The position numbers were made by a program, and so were the translations under genes. 35,054 nucleotides of DNA from Candidatus Gastranaerophilales bacterium (GTDB lineage Bacteria; Cyanobacteriota; Vampirovibrionia; Gastranaerophilales; Gastranaerophilaceae), in the NCBI GenBank assembly GCA_944324185.1, contig CALUVI010000023.1, positions 1 through 35,054 of the forward strand, read 5' to 3'. Each line of letters starts with the position of its first letter. Position 1 is the stretch's first letter. Positions 1-6,876 of the stretch are shown piece by piece. The notes beneath the pieces were generated by a model. That model ran no database searches. It was given only the letters and a program-made list of their open reading frames with translations, and had not been told where the DNA came from.

Positions 1-60
1 GGAGTTTAGAAGTTGAGAAGGATTTAAAAATAATTCTTTCAGCCGAGACTTCATTGCGTC
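1..60 (+). other. possible 3' tail of a gene entering from the left
   Basis: Frame 3 is open from the window edge, while the other two plus frames stop within the first 15 bases. The first 17 or so codons (S-L-E-V-E-K-D-L-K-I-I-L...) look like ordinary amphipathic protein. From about base 60 the same frame continues without a stop through the GC-rich repeats to 923, where the translation looks like repeat DNA rather than protein. The most economical reading is that a gene from the left lost its normal stop when repeat DNA was inserted. This cannot be settled without the sequence to the left. Confidence 0.25.
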
Positions 61-62
61 TA

Positions 63-295
63 ATATTCACACTCTCCCCTCGCCCCTTGTGGGAGAGCGG
101 ATTTGCGGACGGAGCGGGTGAAACAGCCAAGACAGCCACCCCTCCGGATAGCGAACGGATTGAGCCGGCAGGAGCTTTGCTCCGAAGGCGAAACTCCGAG
201 AGCGTGGAGCAAATCCAAGACAGGGAAGAATTTCAAGTTGAGCAGGGGCGAAACTTAGAAATTCGGGTGAGGGGTTTAAACAATAATAAGTTACC
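63..295. repeat. GC-rich dispersed intergenic repeat island
   Basis: This stretch is far richer in G+C than the flanking genes and is full of short inverted repeats. Bases 75-112 match, in inverted orientation and with only a few differences, the block at about 28428-28467 (shared core GGGAGAGCGGATTT and its complement). I see no convincing gene. A GGGGTTTAAACAA block at 271-283 recurs at 892-904, just after the tandem repeat described next. Confidence 0.6.
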
Positions 296-300
296 CCCTC

Positions 301-900
301 GCCCAATAACCGCGCCTACCTCCCAAGTTGGGGAGGTCGCAGTTGTGCGAACGCCAGTGAGCTACAAATGCGGGCGGGGATTAAATAACGTAAATTACAC
401 CCCCTCCCTAACCCTCCCCACTGGAGAGGGAACGCGCGTTGTCGCTCGATTAGTATATATCCCTCATCCTCTAAAAACCTCGTCATTGCGCGGGAATATC
501 CATTCCGCTCGAAGCAATCCAGAGGGGATTTCACAATTAAAACCTGGCGTTTCCCCTCGCCCAATAACCGCGCCTACCTCCCAAGTTGGGGAGGTCGCAG
601 TTGTGCGAACGCCAGTGAGCTACAAATGCGGGCGGGGATTAAATAACGTAAATTACACCCCCTCCCTAACCCTCCCCACTGGAGAGGGAACGCGCGTTGT
701 CGCTCGATTAGTATATATCCCTCATCCTCTAAAAACCTCGTCATTGCGCGGGAATATCCATTCCGCTCGAAGCAATCCAGAGGGGATTTCACAATTAAAA
801 CCTGGCGTTTCCCCACGCCCAATAACCGCGTTTACCTCCCAAGTTGGGGAGGTCGCAGTTGTGCGAACGCCAGTGAGCTACAAATGCGGGCGGGGTTTAA
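301..900. repeat. 258-bp tandem repeat, 2 full units plus a partial third
   Basis: Units start at 301, 559 and 817, an exact 258-bp period. The first two are near-identical over their whole length and the third stops matching at about 898. Each full unit contains a GC-rich palindrome (CCTCCCAAGTTGGGGAGG), a CCCTCCC...GGAGAGGG hairpin and a CGTCATTGCG...GAAGCAATCCAG block that recurs at 13335. The period is a multiple of three and both strands stay open in one frame, which creates long but spurious reading frames. The whole gap from 1 to 970 holds no gene I can support beyond the possible tail at the left edge. Confidence 0.9.
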
Positions 901-969
901 ACAAAACTATCCCCCCATTCTAACCTTTCCCGCAGGAGAGTGAACGAGCGCTGTTGTTTAAACCGGGTT

Positions 970-1236
970 TTATTCCTTAAAACTGAATGCAACAATTTTA
1001 TCAAAATTTACGTGAAGCCAGTCATAATGAGAACTTGTGTATTTATCGCAGGTCTGGTTATCATAAACATCGTTAATCAGGCAAAGTGATGCATTAGTAA
1101 GGTTAATAAAACTCTCCCTGTTGCACTCTTCGCAGTCGTAAACTCTGCCGACAATTTGATAATGATTAGTTAAAATAACTACCTTATCTGAATTTGTTAT
1201 TTCCATTATCTTTTTGAACTCTTTTGCTTTATTCAT
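970..1236 (-). CDS. small hypothetical protein (88 aa)
   Basis: I do not recognise this protein. It begins with a short charged helix and contains one C-E-E-C pair (residues about 35-38) and two further cysteines (about residues 52 and 63), so metal binding is conceivable but unproven. There is no signal peptide or membrane segment. The ATG is preceded by a good Shine-Dalgarno (CAGGAGT), which supports the start. It lies downstream of the HD-GYP gene on the same strand with about 60 bp between them, so the two may be co-transcribed. A 7-bp hairpin touches its ribosome binding site. Its last codons lie at the edge of the repeat-rich region. Confidence 0.6.
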   Translation of the reverse strand: MNKAKEFKKIMEITNSDKVVILTNHYQIVGRVYDCEECNRESFINLTNASLCLINDVYDNQTCDKYTSSHYDWLHVNFDKIVAFSFKE

Positions 1237-1248
1237 AATAATAAACTC

Positions 1249-1265
1249 CTGTATTACAAATACAG
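1249..1265 (-). promoter_or_regulatory. hairpin abutting the ribosome binding site of the 88-aa gene
   Basis: CTGTATT-ACA-AATACAG is a perfect 7-bp inverted repeat with a 3-base loop. On the minus strand its last bases are part of the CAGGAG Shine-Dalgarno of the 88-aa gene. It could be an operator or an RNA hairpin that tunes translation. No function is demonstrated. Confidence 0.35.
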
Positions 1266-1296
1266 AATTAACTAATGCATAAAAAACAACAATTCC

Positions 1297-2289
1297 CTAA
1301 ACTACCATATCATTAAAGCTTTTTGAGTCATCATAATTAAACATGTGGATAAATGTGTAAAGCATTCTGGCTGAAAAACGCTTTGTTCCGACTTCAAGCA
1401 TTGTTCTTAAAGCCTCTTTGTTATTCATAACAAGAACATGGGTTCTGTTGAAAGCAAGATTATCATAGTAATTTGCAACATTAATTATCTGGCTGTATTC
1501 TGAGATGTAGTCACTTGAAAGCCCCTGCGGATAGCCGGAGCCGTCATTGTTTTCGTGATGTTCCAGCGCAACTTTTGCTATTTCTTCCGGAAGCTCAAAC
1601 TCTTCTTTTATCATCCTGTAGCCAATTATAGGATGGGCTTTTACTTCGTCCTCATTCATAGTCAAAAGTGCTTGAGAATCCGCAAGTTCAATTTTAAGTT
1701 TTCCGATATCGTGTAACAGCCCCGCAAGAATCACCTGATCAATTGCTAATGCTGAATAGTCAAGCTTTTTAGCAATAAGCCCCGAGACAATTGCGACATT
1801 AAGCGGATGACAAAGCTCGTATTCGCCAAGAAAACGGATTTTTGAACCTTTTCCCGATTTATTCAACTGCTTGAAAACTTCTGTTTTTAATATCCCAATT
1901 AAAGTATTGAGTTTTAAAAGTCCTTCTTCATAATAACCCTGAATAAGTAAATCCAGAATTCTTTTATAAAAATATTTAATCCTTACCTGAGTTTCTGTCT
2001 TAATATATCCGTCTTTATTGATTACCGTTTCAAAATCCGACGGATCAATGCCTTCGTAAGAAAAATTTAATAGCTGGGAAGGTGTATTGTTGTCAGTTTC
2101 TTCACTGCTTTCATTATTTTCTTCGCTGTTAAATTCTTCGGTATAAATTTTTACATAGTTTTTAAGCATTATGAGTTTTCCGGGTGTCAAAACTTCTCCG
2201 GCTTCAAGAATTTTGCCCTTATTTTCCGTATACAGATCGAAGGGTAAAACTTTGTAACTGCTCAATTCTTTGTTGGTAACTATTCTCAT
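1297..2289 (-). CDS. HD-GYP domain phosphodiesterase-like protein
   Basis: A 330-residue cytoplasmic protein. The C-terminal half is an HD-GYP domain: the HD metal-binding dyad is in L-L-H-D-I-G-K (about residue 190-196), followed by H-P-I-I-G-Y (about residue 217) and H-H-E-N-N-D-G-S-G-Y-P (about residues 243-253), which is the GYP signature. HD-GYP proteins usually hydrolyse cyclic di-GMP (or cGAMP), so a role in second-messenger turnover is likely. The N-terminal about 130 residues are acidic and unrecognised and could be sensory; no receiver or membrane segment is visible. An extended -10 promoter ends 8 bases before the ATG and there is no Shine-Dalgarno, suggesting a leaderless message. 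It is divergent from argS. Confidence 0.88.
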   Translation of the reverse strand: MRIVTNKELSSYKVLPFDLYTENKGKILEAGEVLTPGKLIMLKNYVKIYTEEFNSEENNESSEETDNNTPSQLLNFSYEGIDPSDFETVINKDGYIKTETQVRIKYFYKRILDLLIQGYYEEGLLKLNTLIGILKTEVFKQLNKSGKGSKIRFLGEYELCHPLNVAIVSGLIAKKLDYSALAIDQVILAGLLHDIGKLKIELADSQALLTMNEDEVKAHPIIGYRMIKEEFELPEEIAKVALEHHENNDGSGYPQGLSSDYISEYSQIINVANYYDNLAFNRTHVLVMNNKEALRTMLEVGTKRFSARMLYTFIHMFNYDDSKSFNDMVV

Positions 2290-2297
2290 AATATACG

Positions 2298-2306
2298 ATT
2301 ATAACA
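2298..2306 (-). promoter_or_regulatory. extended -10 promoter of the HD-GYP gene
   Basis: On the minus strand the sequence TGTTATAAT is a perfect TGnTATAAT extended -10, with the hexamer at 2303 down to 2298. The start codon begins at 2289, so the predicted transcript would start within one or two bases of the ATG. No clear -35 is seen, as is common for extended -10 promoters. Confidence 0.55.
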
Positions 2307-2436
2307 CTTTTTTAGTAAAATTCATACTGTATCTGCTCTATTTTTACCGAAAGACATTTCTTACACGTGGGTTAGGTATACATTTACATCTGTTTATTCT
2401 ATAATTTTCATTATTATAGAACATGCGAGGATAAAG

Positions 2437-4158
2437 ATGTTAAAAGATTTTTTCTTAAATGAAGTTGAAGAAGCTATATTAAAAGCTATAAAAGATAATA
2501 AATTAGGTCAGTCAAGCGAATATACAAAAGGTTCTTTGATGATAGAAAAACCTAAGAATCCTGATTTTGGAGATTTTGCTGTTAATGTTTCTTCTCTTGC
2601 CAGAACTGCAAAAATTGCACCGCCGATGATTGCAAATGCAATTGTTGAAAACCTTTCGGCAAAAGATTATTCTGTCTCGGTTGTCGGCGGATTTATTAAT
2701 TTTAAGATTGAAAATTCTCTTCTTGCAAATGCTGTAGAAGAAATTCTTACTAAGAAAGAAAATTATGGCAAACCTGATAAAATCGAGAAAGAAAAAATTC
2801 TGCTCGAGTATGTTTCAGCGAACCCTACCGGTCCTTTCCACATCGGTCACGGACGCTGGGCTGCTATGGGAAGCGCTCTTGCTAATCTTTTGAAATTCTA
2901 CGGTCACGAAGTTTATCAGGAGTTTTATATAAATGATGCAGGAAGTCAGATTCAAAAGCTCGGAAATTCTTTAAAAATCCGTGTGCGACAAGAACTCGGC
3001 GAAAATGTTGATTTTCCGTCTGATGAAGTTGAAAGAAAAAACTTTTATCCGGGCGATTACCTGATACCTGTTGCGAAAAAATACGTTGAACAAAACCCCG
3101 GGATAATTTCTGATAAGCTTGATGTTAAGGTATTATCGGATTTTGCAAAAAAAGAAATGGAAGAGTGTCAGAAGAAGCTTCTTGAAGGCTTTAGAGTCCA
3201 TTTTGACAATTTCTATTCAGAACTTGATTTACATAATTCCGGAAAAGTTGAGGAAAGCTATAAAGAGCTTATGGCAAAAGGTATGCTTTATGAAAAAGAC
3301 GGCGCTATGTGGTTTAAGTCCTCTGAATTTGGAGACGATCAGGACAGAGTTATTAAAAAAGCCGACGGCTCAAACACTTATCTGACTGCTGATATAGCTT
3401 ATCACGTTGATAAATTGAAAAGAGGGTTCGACAGATTAATCAATATCTGGGGGGCTGACCACCACGGGTATGTTGCACGTGTAAAAGCTTCTCTTGAGGC
3501 TCTGGGGTATGATCCGAATAAGCTTGAGATTCTTCTCGGGCAGCTGGTTAACCTTGTAATAAACGGCGAAGAAGTTCGTATGGGCAAGCGCAAAAACATG
3601 GTAACACTTGACGATTTGATAGAAGAAGTCGGGGTTGATGCTACGCGTTACTGGATGGAGATGCGGAATATCGATATGACACTGGATTTTGATATTGAAC
3701 TTGCAAAACGCTCAACTGATGAAAATCCTGTATTTTATGTGCAATACGCTCATGCAAGAGTCTGCTCAATATTAAGAAATGCAGTGAATGACAGAATTAA
3801 TCCGGAAACGGGCGAACAGATTAAAGCTCCGATGACTCAGAAACAATTGGATGATTTAATCCATAACTTTGATAAAAATATTATTTTAAAGACTGCAGAT
3901 ACAGCAAAGACACTGATTTTAAAACTTGAAGAATTTAAATCGGTTATTTCTCTTTCCGCTCAAAACAGAACGGTTTATACAATTTGCAGATACGTACAGG
4001 AGCTTGCTGCAGAATTTCATTCGTTCTACAATTCAAATCGTGTAATCTGTGATGATGTTGATTTGATGAAATCAAGGCTTGCTTTAATGGTTGCAATAAG
4101 AATTACACTCAAAAATGCGCTGGATATCCTTGCGGTTTCTGCGCCTGAAAAAATGTAG
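2437..4158 (+). CDS. argS: arginine--tRNA ligase
   Basis: Class I aminoacyl-tRNA synthetase that charges tRNA-Arg with arginine using ATP. The 573-residue length is normal. The N-terminal Add-1 domain (about residues 1-110) is followed by the catalytic core with the HIGH motif in G-P-F-H-I-G-H-G-R (about residues 131-139). The KMSKS-equivalent is M-G-K-R-K-N (about residues 381-386), the degenerate form usual in ArgRS. The C-terminal about 130 residues form the DALR anticodon-binding domain. The start ATG follows GCGAGGATAAAG, an adequate Shine-Dalgarno. The next gene begins 9 bases after the stop and is probably co-transcribed. This is a core housekeeping gene. Confidence 0.98.
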   Translation: MLKDFFLNEVEEAILKAIKDNKLGQSSEYTKGSLMIEKPKNPDFGDFAVNVSSLARTAKIAPPMIANAIVENLSAKDYSVSVVGGFINFKIENSLLANAVEEILTKKENYGKPDKIEKEKILLEYVSANPTGPFHIGHGRWAAMGSALANLLKFYGHEVYQEFYINDAGSQIQKLGNSLKIRVRQELGENVDFPSDEVERKNFYPGDYLIPVAKKYVEQNPGIISDKLDVKVLSDFAKKEMEECQKKLLEGFRVHFDNFYSELDLHNSGKVEESYKELMAKGMLYEKDGAMWFKSSEFGDDQDRVIKKADGSNTYLTADIAYHVDKLKRGFDRLINIWGADHHGYVARVKASLEALGYDPNKLEILLGQLVNLVINGEEVRMGKRKNMVTLDDLIEEVGVDATRYWMEMRNIDMTLDFDIELAKRSTDENPVFYVQYAHARVCSILRNAVNDRINPETGEQIKAPMTQKQLDDLIHNFDKNIILKTADTAKTLILKLEEFKSVISLSAQNRTVYTICRYVQELAAEFHSFYNSNRVICDDVDLMKSRLALMVAIRITLKNALDILAVSAPEKM

Positions 4159-4167
4159 GTAATAAGA

Positions 4168-4890
4168 TTGAATTGGTTAGACAGTAATACTGAATACAGT
4201 AAAATTGACATCAAGGTTAAAATCCTTTTTGTTGTTGTAGTTCTGTTTTTTATTTTAAGAAATATTGGTTTTGATAACACTGTTTTGCAAAATGTTGAGA
4301 TGGAACCTTTTTCTGAGCCTGTTCAGGTAAATATAAAAGACGGAAAGCCGTTTAAACAGAAGGTTAAAGGCGGAGTTGCAGAACTGACGCCGCTTGCTGA
4401 ATATAAAATATACGGGAGAGTCTATGCAAAACACTTCCGCCCTTCTAAACTCCCGGCAGCAGCTGTATATCCTTATGATATTACTATTTGCTTTGGAGAA
4501 TTTAAGCATAAAGAAGTCTATAAAGCTATCAAAGTAAAAATGGCTTCGACGGTTTCTTATTATTCATTCTCCGGAACAGACTGGCGGGATCATTTATCAA
4601 AATATTTTAAAAGCAAAGGTGAAATTAACCACGCTTTTACCAATAACCACATTTGCCCTGCAAATAAAGACGTAAGAAGAGGTATCAGAAAGCTCAAAAA
4701 GAAGGATATTGTCTACCTTGAAGGTTATCTTGTTAAGTACAAATTCTATGGAGATGACGGCAGGATTGAAAGAGGTGTTTCGAGCACTGTAAGAAACGAT
4801 AAAGAAACATTTAGCGGCAATAACGGAAGCGGCTCTTGCGAACAGATTTATGTTACGCGCGTTGTCTCAAGACACGGGGATTTTGAGTAA
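4168..4890 (+). CDS. membrane-anchored hypothetical protein (240 aa)
   Basis: Starts at TTG, 9 bases after argS, with a weak AGGT ribosome site, so coupling to argS is likely. Residues about 18-32 form one hydrophobic segment after a short positively charged N-terminus, giving a single-pass protein with about 205 residues outside the cytoplasmic membrane. The external part has repeated Y-x-I-Y-G-R / L-E-G-Y-L-V-K-Y type strands, suggesting a beta-rich fold. I do not recognise the family. It ends with a serine/glycine-rich loop and a basic strand. Function unknown. Confidence 0.7.
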   Translation: MNWLDSNTEYSKIDIKVKILFVVVVLFFILRNIGFDNTVLQNVEMEPFSEPVQVNIKDGKPFKQKVKGGVAELTPLAEYKIYGRVYAKHFRPSKLPAAAVYPYDITICFGEFKHKEVYKAIKVKMASTVSYYSFSGTDWRDHLSKYFKSKGEINHAFTNNHICPANKDVRRGIRKLKKKDIVYLEGYLVKYKFYGDDGRIERGVSSTVRNDKETFSGNNGSGSCEQIYVTRVVSRHGDFE

Positions 4891-4945
4891 ATAATTATTT
4901 TTTGTTTTATAGTAAATATCAAGTTATCTGTTTGAGGATTATTTT

Positions 4946-5353
4946 ATGATTGAAATTTCAAATCTCAAAAATGCGTATGGGACGTTAAATAAAGCGTACA
5001 GTGATTATTCTGAAAATAAAGACTCAATTCTTGCAGAATATATTGCTGATTCGTGTGTAAAGAGGTTTGAATATACTCTTAAGACAGCCTGGAAGCTTGT
5101 GAAAAAGATTCTTATTCAAAAATACGGAAAGACAGAGCCGGAACTAACTATGAATAACATTTTTCGTTTTATGCAAGGGTATGGTTATGCAAAAAATTGG
5201 GAAAACTGGAAAAATTATTACTGGCAGAGAAATAATTCCGCTCATGAATATAATCTTATAAAAGCCAGAGAATTAATTAAAATAATTCCGGATTTTCTTG
5301 CTGATACAGAATTTTTAATTCAAAAACTTGAAAAGGACTTAAATGCAGATTAG
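4946..5353 (+). CDS. hepT: HepT-like HEPN toxin (nucleotidyltransferase substrate-binding family)
   Basis: A 135-residue all-helical protein of the HI0074/HepT group of HEPN domains. R95-N-N-S-A-H100-E-Y102 matches the HepT signature R-x4-H-x-Y. In characterised systems R and H form the RNase active site and the Tyr is the residue AMPylated by the partner. The following gene overlaps by 11 bases and encodes the matching MNT nucleotidyltransferase, so together they form a type VII toxin-antitoxin module. An acceptable Shine-Dalgarno (TTGAGGATT) precedes the ATG. HI0074-type homologues have also been described as substrate-binding partners of a nucleotidyltransferase, so toxicity is inferred rather than shown. 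Confidence 0.85.
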   Translation: MIEISNLKNAYGTLNKAYSDYSENKDSILAEYIADSCVKRFEYTLKTAWKLVKKILIQKYGKTEPELTMNNIFRFMQGYGYAKNWENWKNYYWQRNNSAHEYNLIKARELIKIIPDFLADTEFLIQKLEKDLNAD

Positions 5354-5636
5354 CGGTGTGACTGAAAAAGAAGAAAATATAATAAAATCTATACTTACAC
5401 CTTATAAGAGCAAGTATAAATTTTATTATTACGGCTCGCGTGTGAAGGGCAATTTCAGACCGCTTTCGGATCTTGATATTTTAGTTGAAGGTAAAAGTAT
5501 TGATTTGAATGATATTGAAGCTTTAAAAACAGCTTTTGACAACAGCCTTTTACCTTATGTGGTTAATTTATCTTATGAGTTGGACGAAAATTTTTACAAT
5601 CTTATAAAAGATGATTTAGTAGTTATAATCTCTTAG
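5343..5636 (+). CDS. mntA: MntA-like minimal nucleotidyltransferase (antitoxin)
   Basis: A 97-residue protein with the polymerase-beta-like MNT fold. G31-S32-(10 residues)-D43-L-D45 is an exact GSx10DxD motif, the metal/nucleotide site used by MntA to transfer AMP onto HepT. It overlaps the HepT-like gene by 11 bases, so translation is probably coupled and expression matched. Its 3' end overlaps the convergent 388-aa gene by 21 bases (5616-5636), which leaves no room for a terminator and creates antisense 3' ends. Alternative reading: a general HI0073-type nucleotidyltransferase. Confidence 0.85.
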   Translation: MQISGVTEKEENIIKSILTPYKSKYKFYYYGSRVKGNFRPLSDLDILVEGKSIDLNDIEALKTAFDNSLLPYVVNLSYELDENFYNLIKDDLVVIIS

Positions 5637-6782
5637 AGGCGGGCGGGAATTGTCAAATTCGCCGTAAAGATTGTTTGTTTTGGTTTTCTTTATGTCTATA
5701 GGAATATATAAACTCTGATCTTCAAGTTTAGCAGCCGGCTTCTTTTTGAAGTTTATATTGAAAATATTTTTTTCCTGTTTTACAGGTTCTTTAATTTCAG
5801 GCTTTGAGACAGTTTCCGGCTCTGTTTGGGCAGGCTCTGCTTTTATAGGCTCCAAAACCGGCTCTGCCTTTACTTCTAATTGTTTTTGAAGCTCTTTTTC
5901 TTTTGCTTTTTCAAGCGCTCTTTGTTTACGCTCTTCCTGATAGTTATTATATTTTTCTTTTGTATCTTCTATTGTGTTATTAACCTTGGTCTTAGCGGCG
6001 TTATAATCTTTTCCGCCTTCTTTATGCCATCTTCTGTATTTTTTAGTGAATACGTTATCAAAGTTAGCCATATCATAATAAATCTGTTGGGATTCTTTTT
6101 CGTAAACCTCCGGCGGAAGAACATTCTGCTGAACACTCTGGGCAATTTCAGGGCAGAGCATTCTTGAATAATCCCTTATTTTCTGCAGCTGCTCTGTCTG
6201 AGGAGAAGGTCCTCTTGTTATAATTCTGTTTTCCACAACGCTTATTGTTTTATAAAAAGTATTTGACCATAAAACCGTATTGTTTTGTGTATCAACTAAA
6301 GCCGCGTAAGTGCAGATTTTGTATGCCGGATCAACAACTGTTGCTCCCGGAATATTCAGAAAATCCCAGAAGGTTCTTCTCAAGATGTAATTTTCTGAAT
6401 CGAGATAAGAAGTAATCAAAAGTGCGTATCTTGCCTGAGATTTTGCGGTAATTTTCTTTAACTGAACGTGATCAATGTTGTATGACGTTCTGAATTTGTT
6501 CGTGAGAGCTTTTGCAGGATTATAAAGATACGGACTGCTTTTGAGAAGCGCTCTTTCTTCGCTTACTGTCGGGGCTTTAATGTAGTCGGTTTTGTTTAAG
6601 ATATTTACAACTTCGTTTGCAAAAAATTCAGCGGCAGCATTATAAATATAAGAATCAAGTGCCGCAGTTTCCGTTACAATGTTATCAGGTATGACAACAA
6701 CTTTGTACTGCTCTTTTGCAATTACAAACGGCGCATACAATATAACTATCCCAGCTGCTAATATTTTAAATAAATCTCTCAC
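5616..6782 (-). CDS. secreted hypothetical protein with Glu/Lys/Pro-rich tail
   Basis: A 388-residue protein starting at GTG. Residues about 5-22 form a hydrophobic signal sequence ending in F-V-I-A-K, so it is probably periplasmic or envelope-attached. Residues about 25-230 form a folded domain I cannot name; the motif A-A-L-V-D-T-Q-N-N-T-V-L-W-S (about residues 160-173) recalls periplasmic proteins that assemble as beta-sheets. The region from about 255 to 350 is a charged, probably coiled-coil and then Pro/Glu/Lys-rich linker. A perfect TGATATAAT extended -10 lies 6 bases before the GTG with no Shine-Dalgarno, so the message is probably leaderless. Confidence 0.75.
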   Translation of the reverse strand: MRDLFKILAAGIVILYAPFVIAKEQYKVVVIPDNIVTETAALDSYIYNAAAEFFANEVVNILNKTDYIKAPTVSEERALLKSSPYLYNPAKALTNKFRTSYNIDHVQLKKITAKSQARYALLITSYLDSENYILRRTFWDFLNIPGATVVDPAYKICTYAALVDTQNNTVLWSNTFYKTISVVENRIITRGPSPQTEQLQKIRDYSRMLCPEIAQSVQQNVLPPEVYEKESQQIYYDMANFDNVFTKKYRRWHKEGGKDYNAAKTKVNNTIEDTKEKYNNYQEERKQRALEKAKEKELQKQLEVKAEPVLEPIKAEPAQTEPETVSKPEIKEPVKQEKNIFNINFKKKPAAKLEDQSLYIPIDIKKTKTNNLYGEFDNSRPPLRDYNY

Positions 6783-6788
6783 GCTAAA

Positions 6789-6797
6789 ATTATATCA
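6789..6797 (-). promoter_or_regulatory. extended -10 promoter of the 388-aa secreted protein gene
   Basis: The minus strand reads TGATATAAT with the hexamer ending at 6789. Six bases separate it from the GTG start at 6782. This spacing places transcription initiation at or next to the start codon. Confidence 0.6.
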
Positions 6798-6854
6798 TAA
6801 TAACCCTAATGCGCCAAGTACTACGTACGGGGTATATTATTGAACTCTGATTTA

Positions 6855-6863
6855 TGGTATTAT
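6855..6863 (+). promoter_or_regulatory. extended -10 promoter of the AsmA-like gene
   Basis: TGGTATTAT fits the TGnTATnnT extended -10 form. The ATG at 6877 lies 13 bases after the hexamer and no Shine-Dalgarno is visible between them, so the leader would be only about 6-8 bases. Confidence 0.4.
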
Positions 6864-6876
6864 TAGTGTTGTCATA

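Noticed and set aside
316..822. Two near-identical 82-residue minus-strand frames
   Set aside because: They are the antisense reading of the two 258-bp repeat units and not independent genes.
54..923. 289-residue plus-strand reading frame through the tandem repeat
   Set aside because: It is made of in-frame copies of a GC-rich intergenic repeat, with translations such as P-S-L-T-L-P-T-G-E-G-T-R typical of REP-like DNA. It has no ribosome site, and equivalent open frames exist on the other strand.
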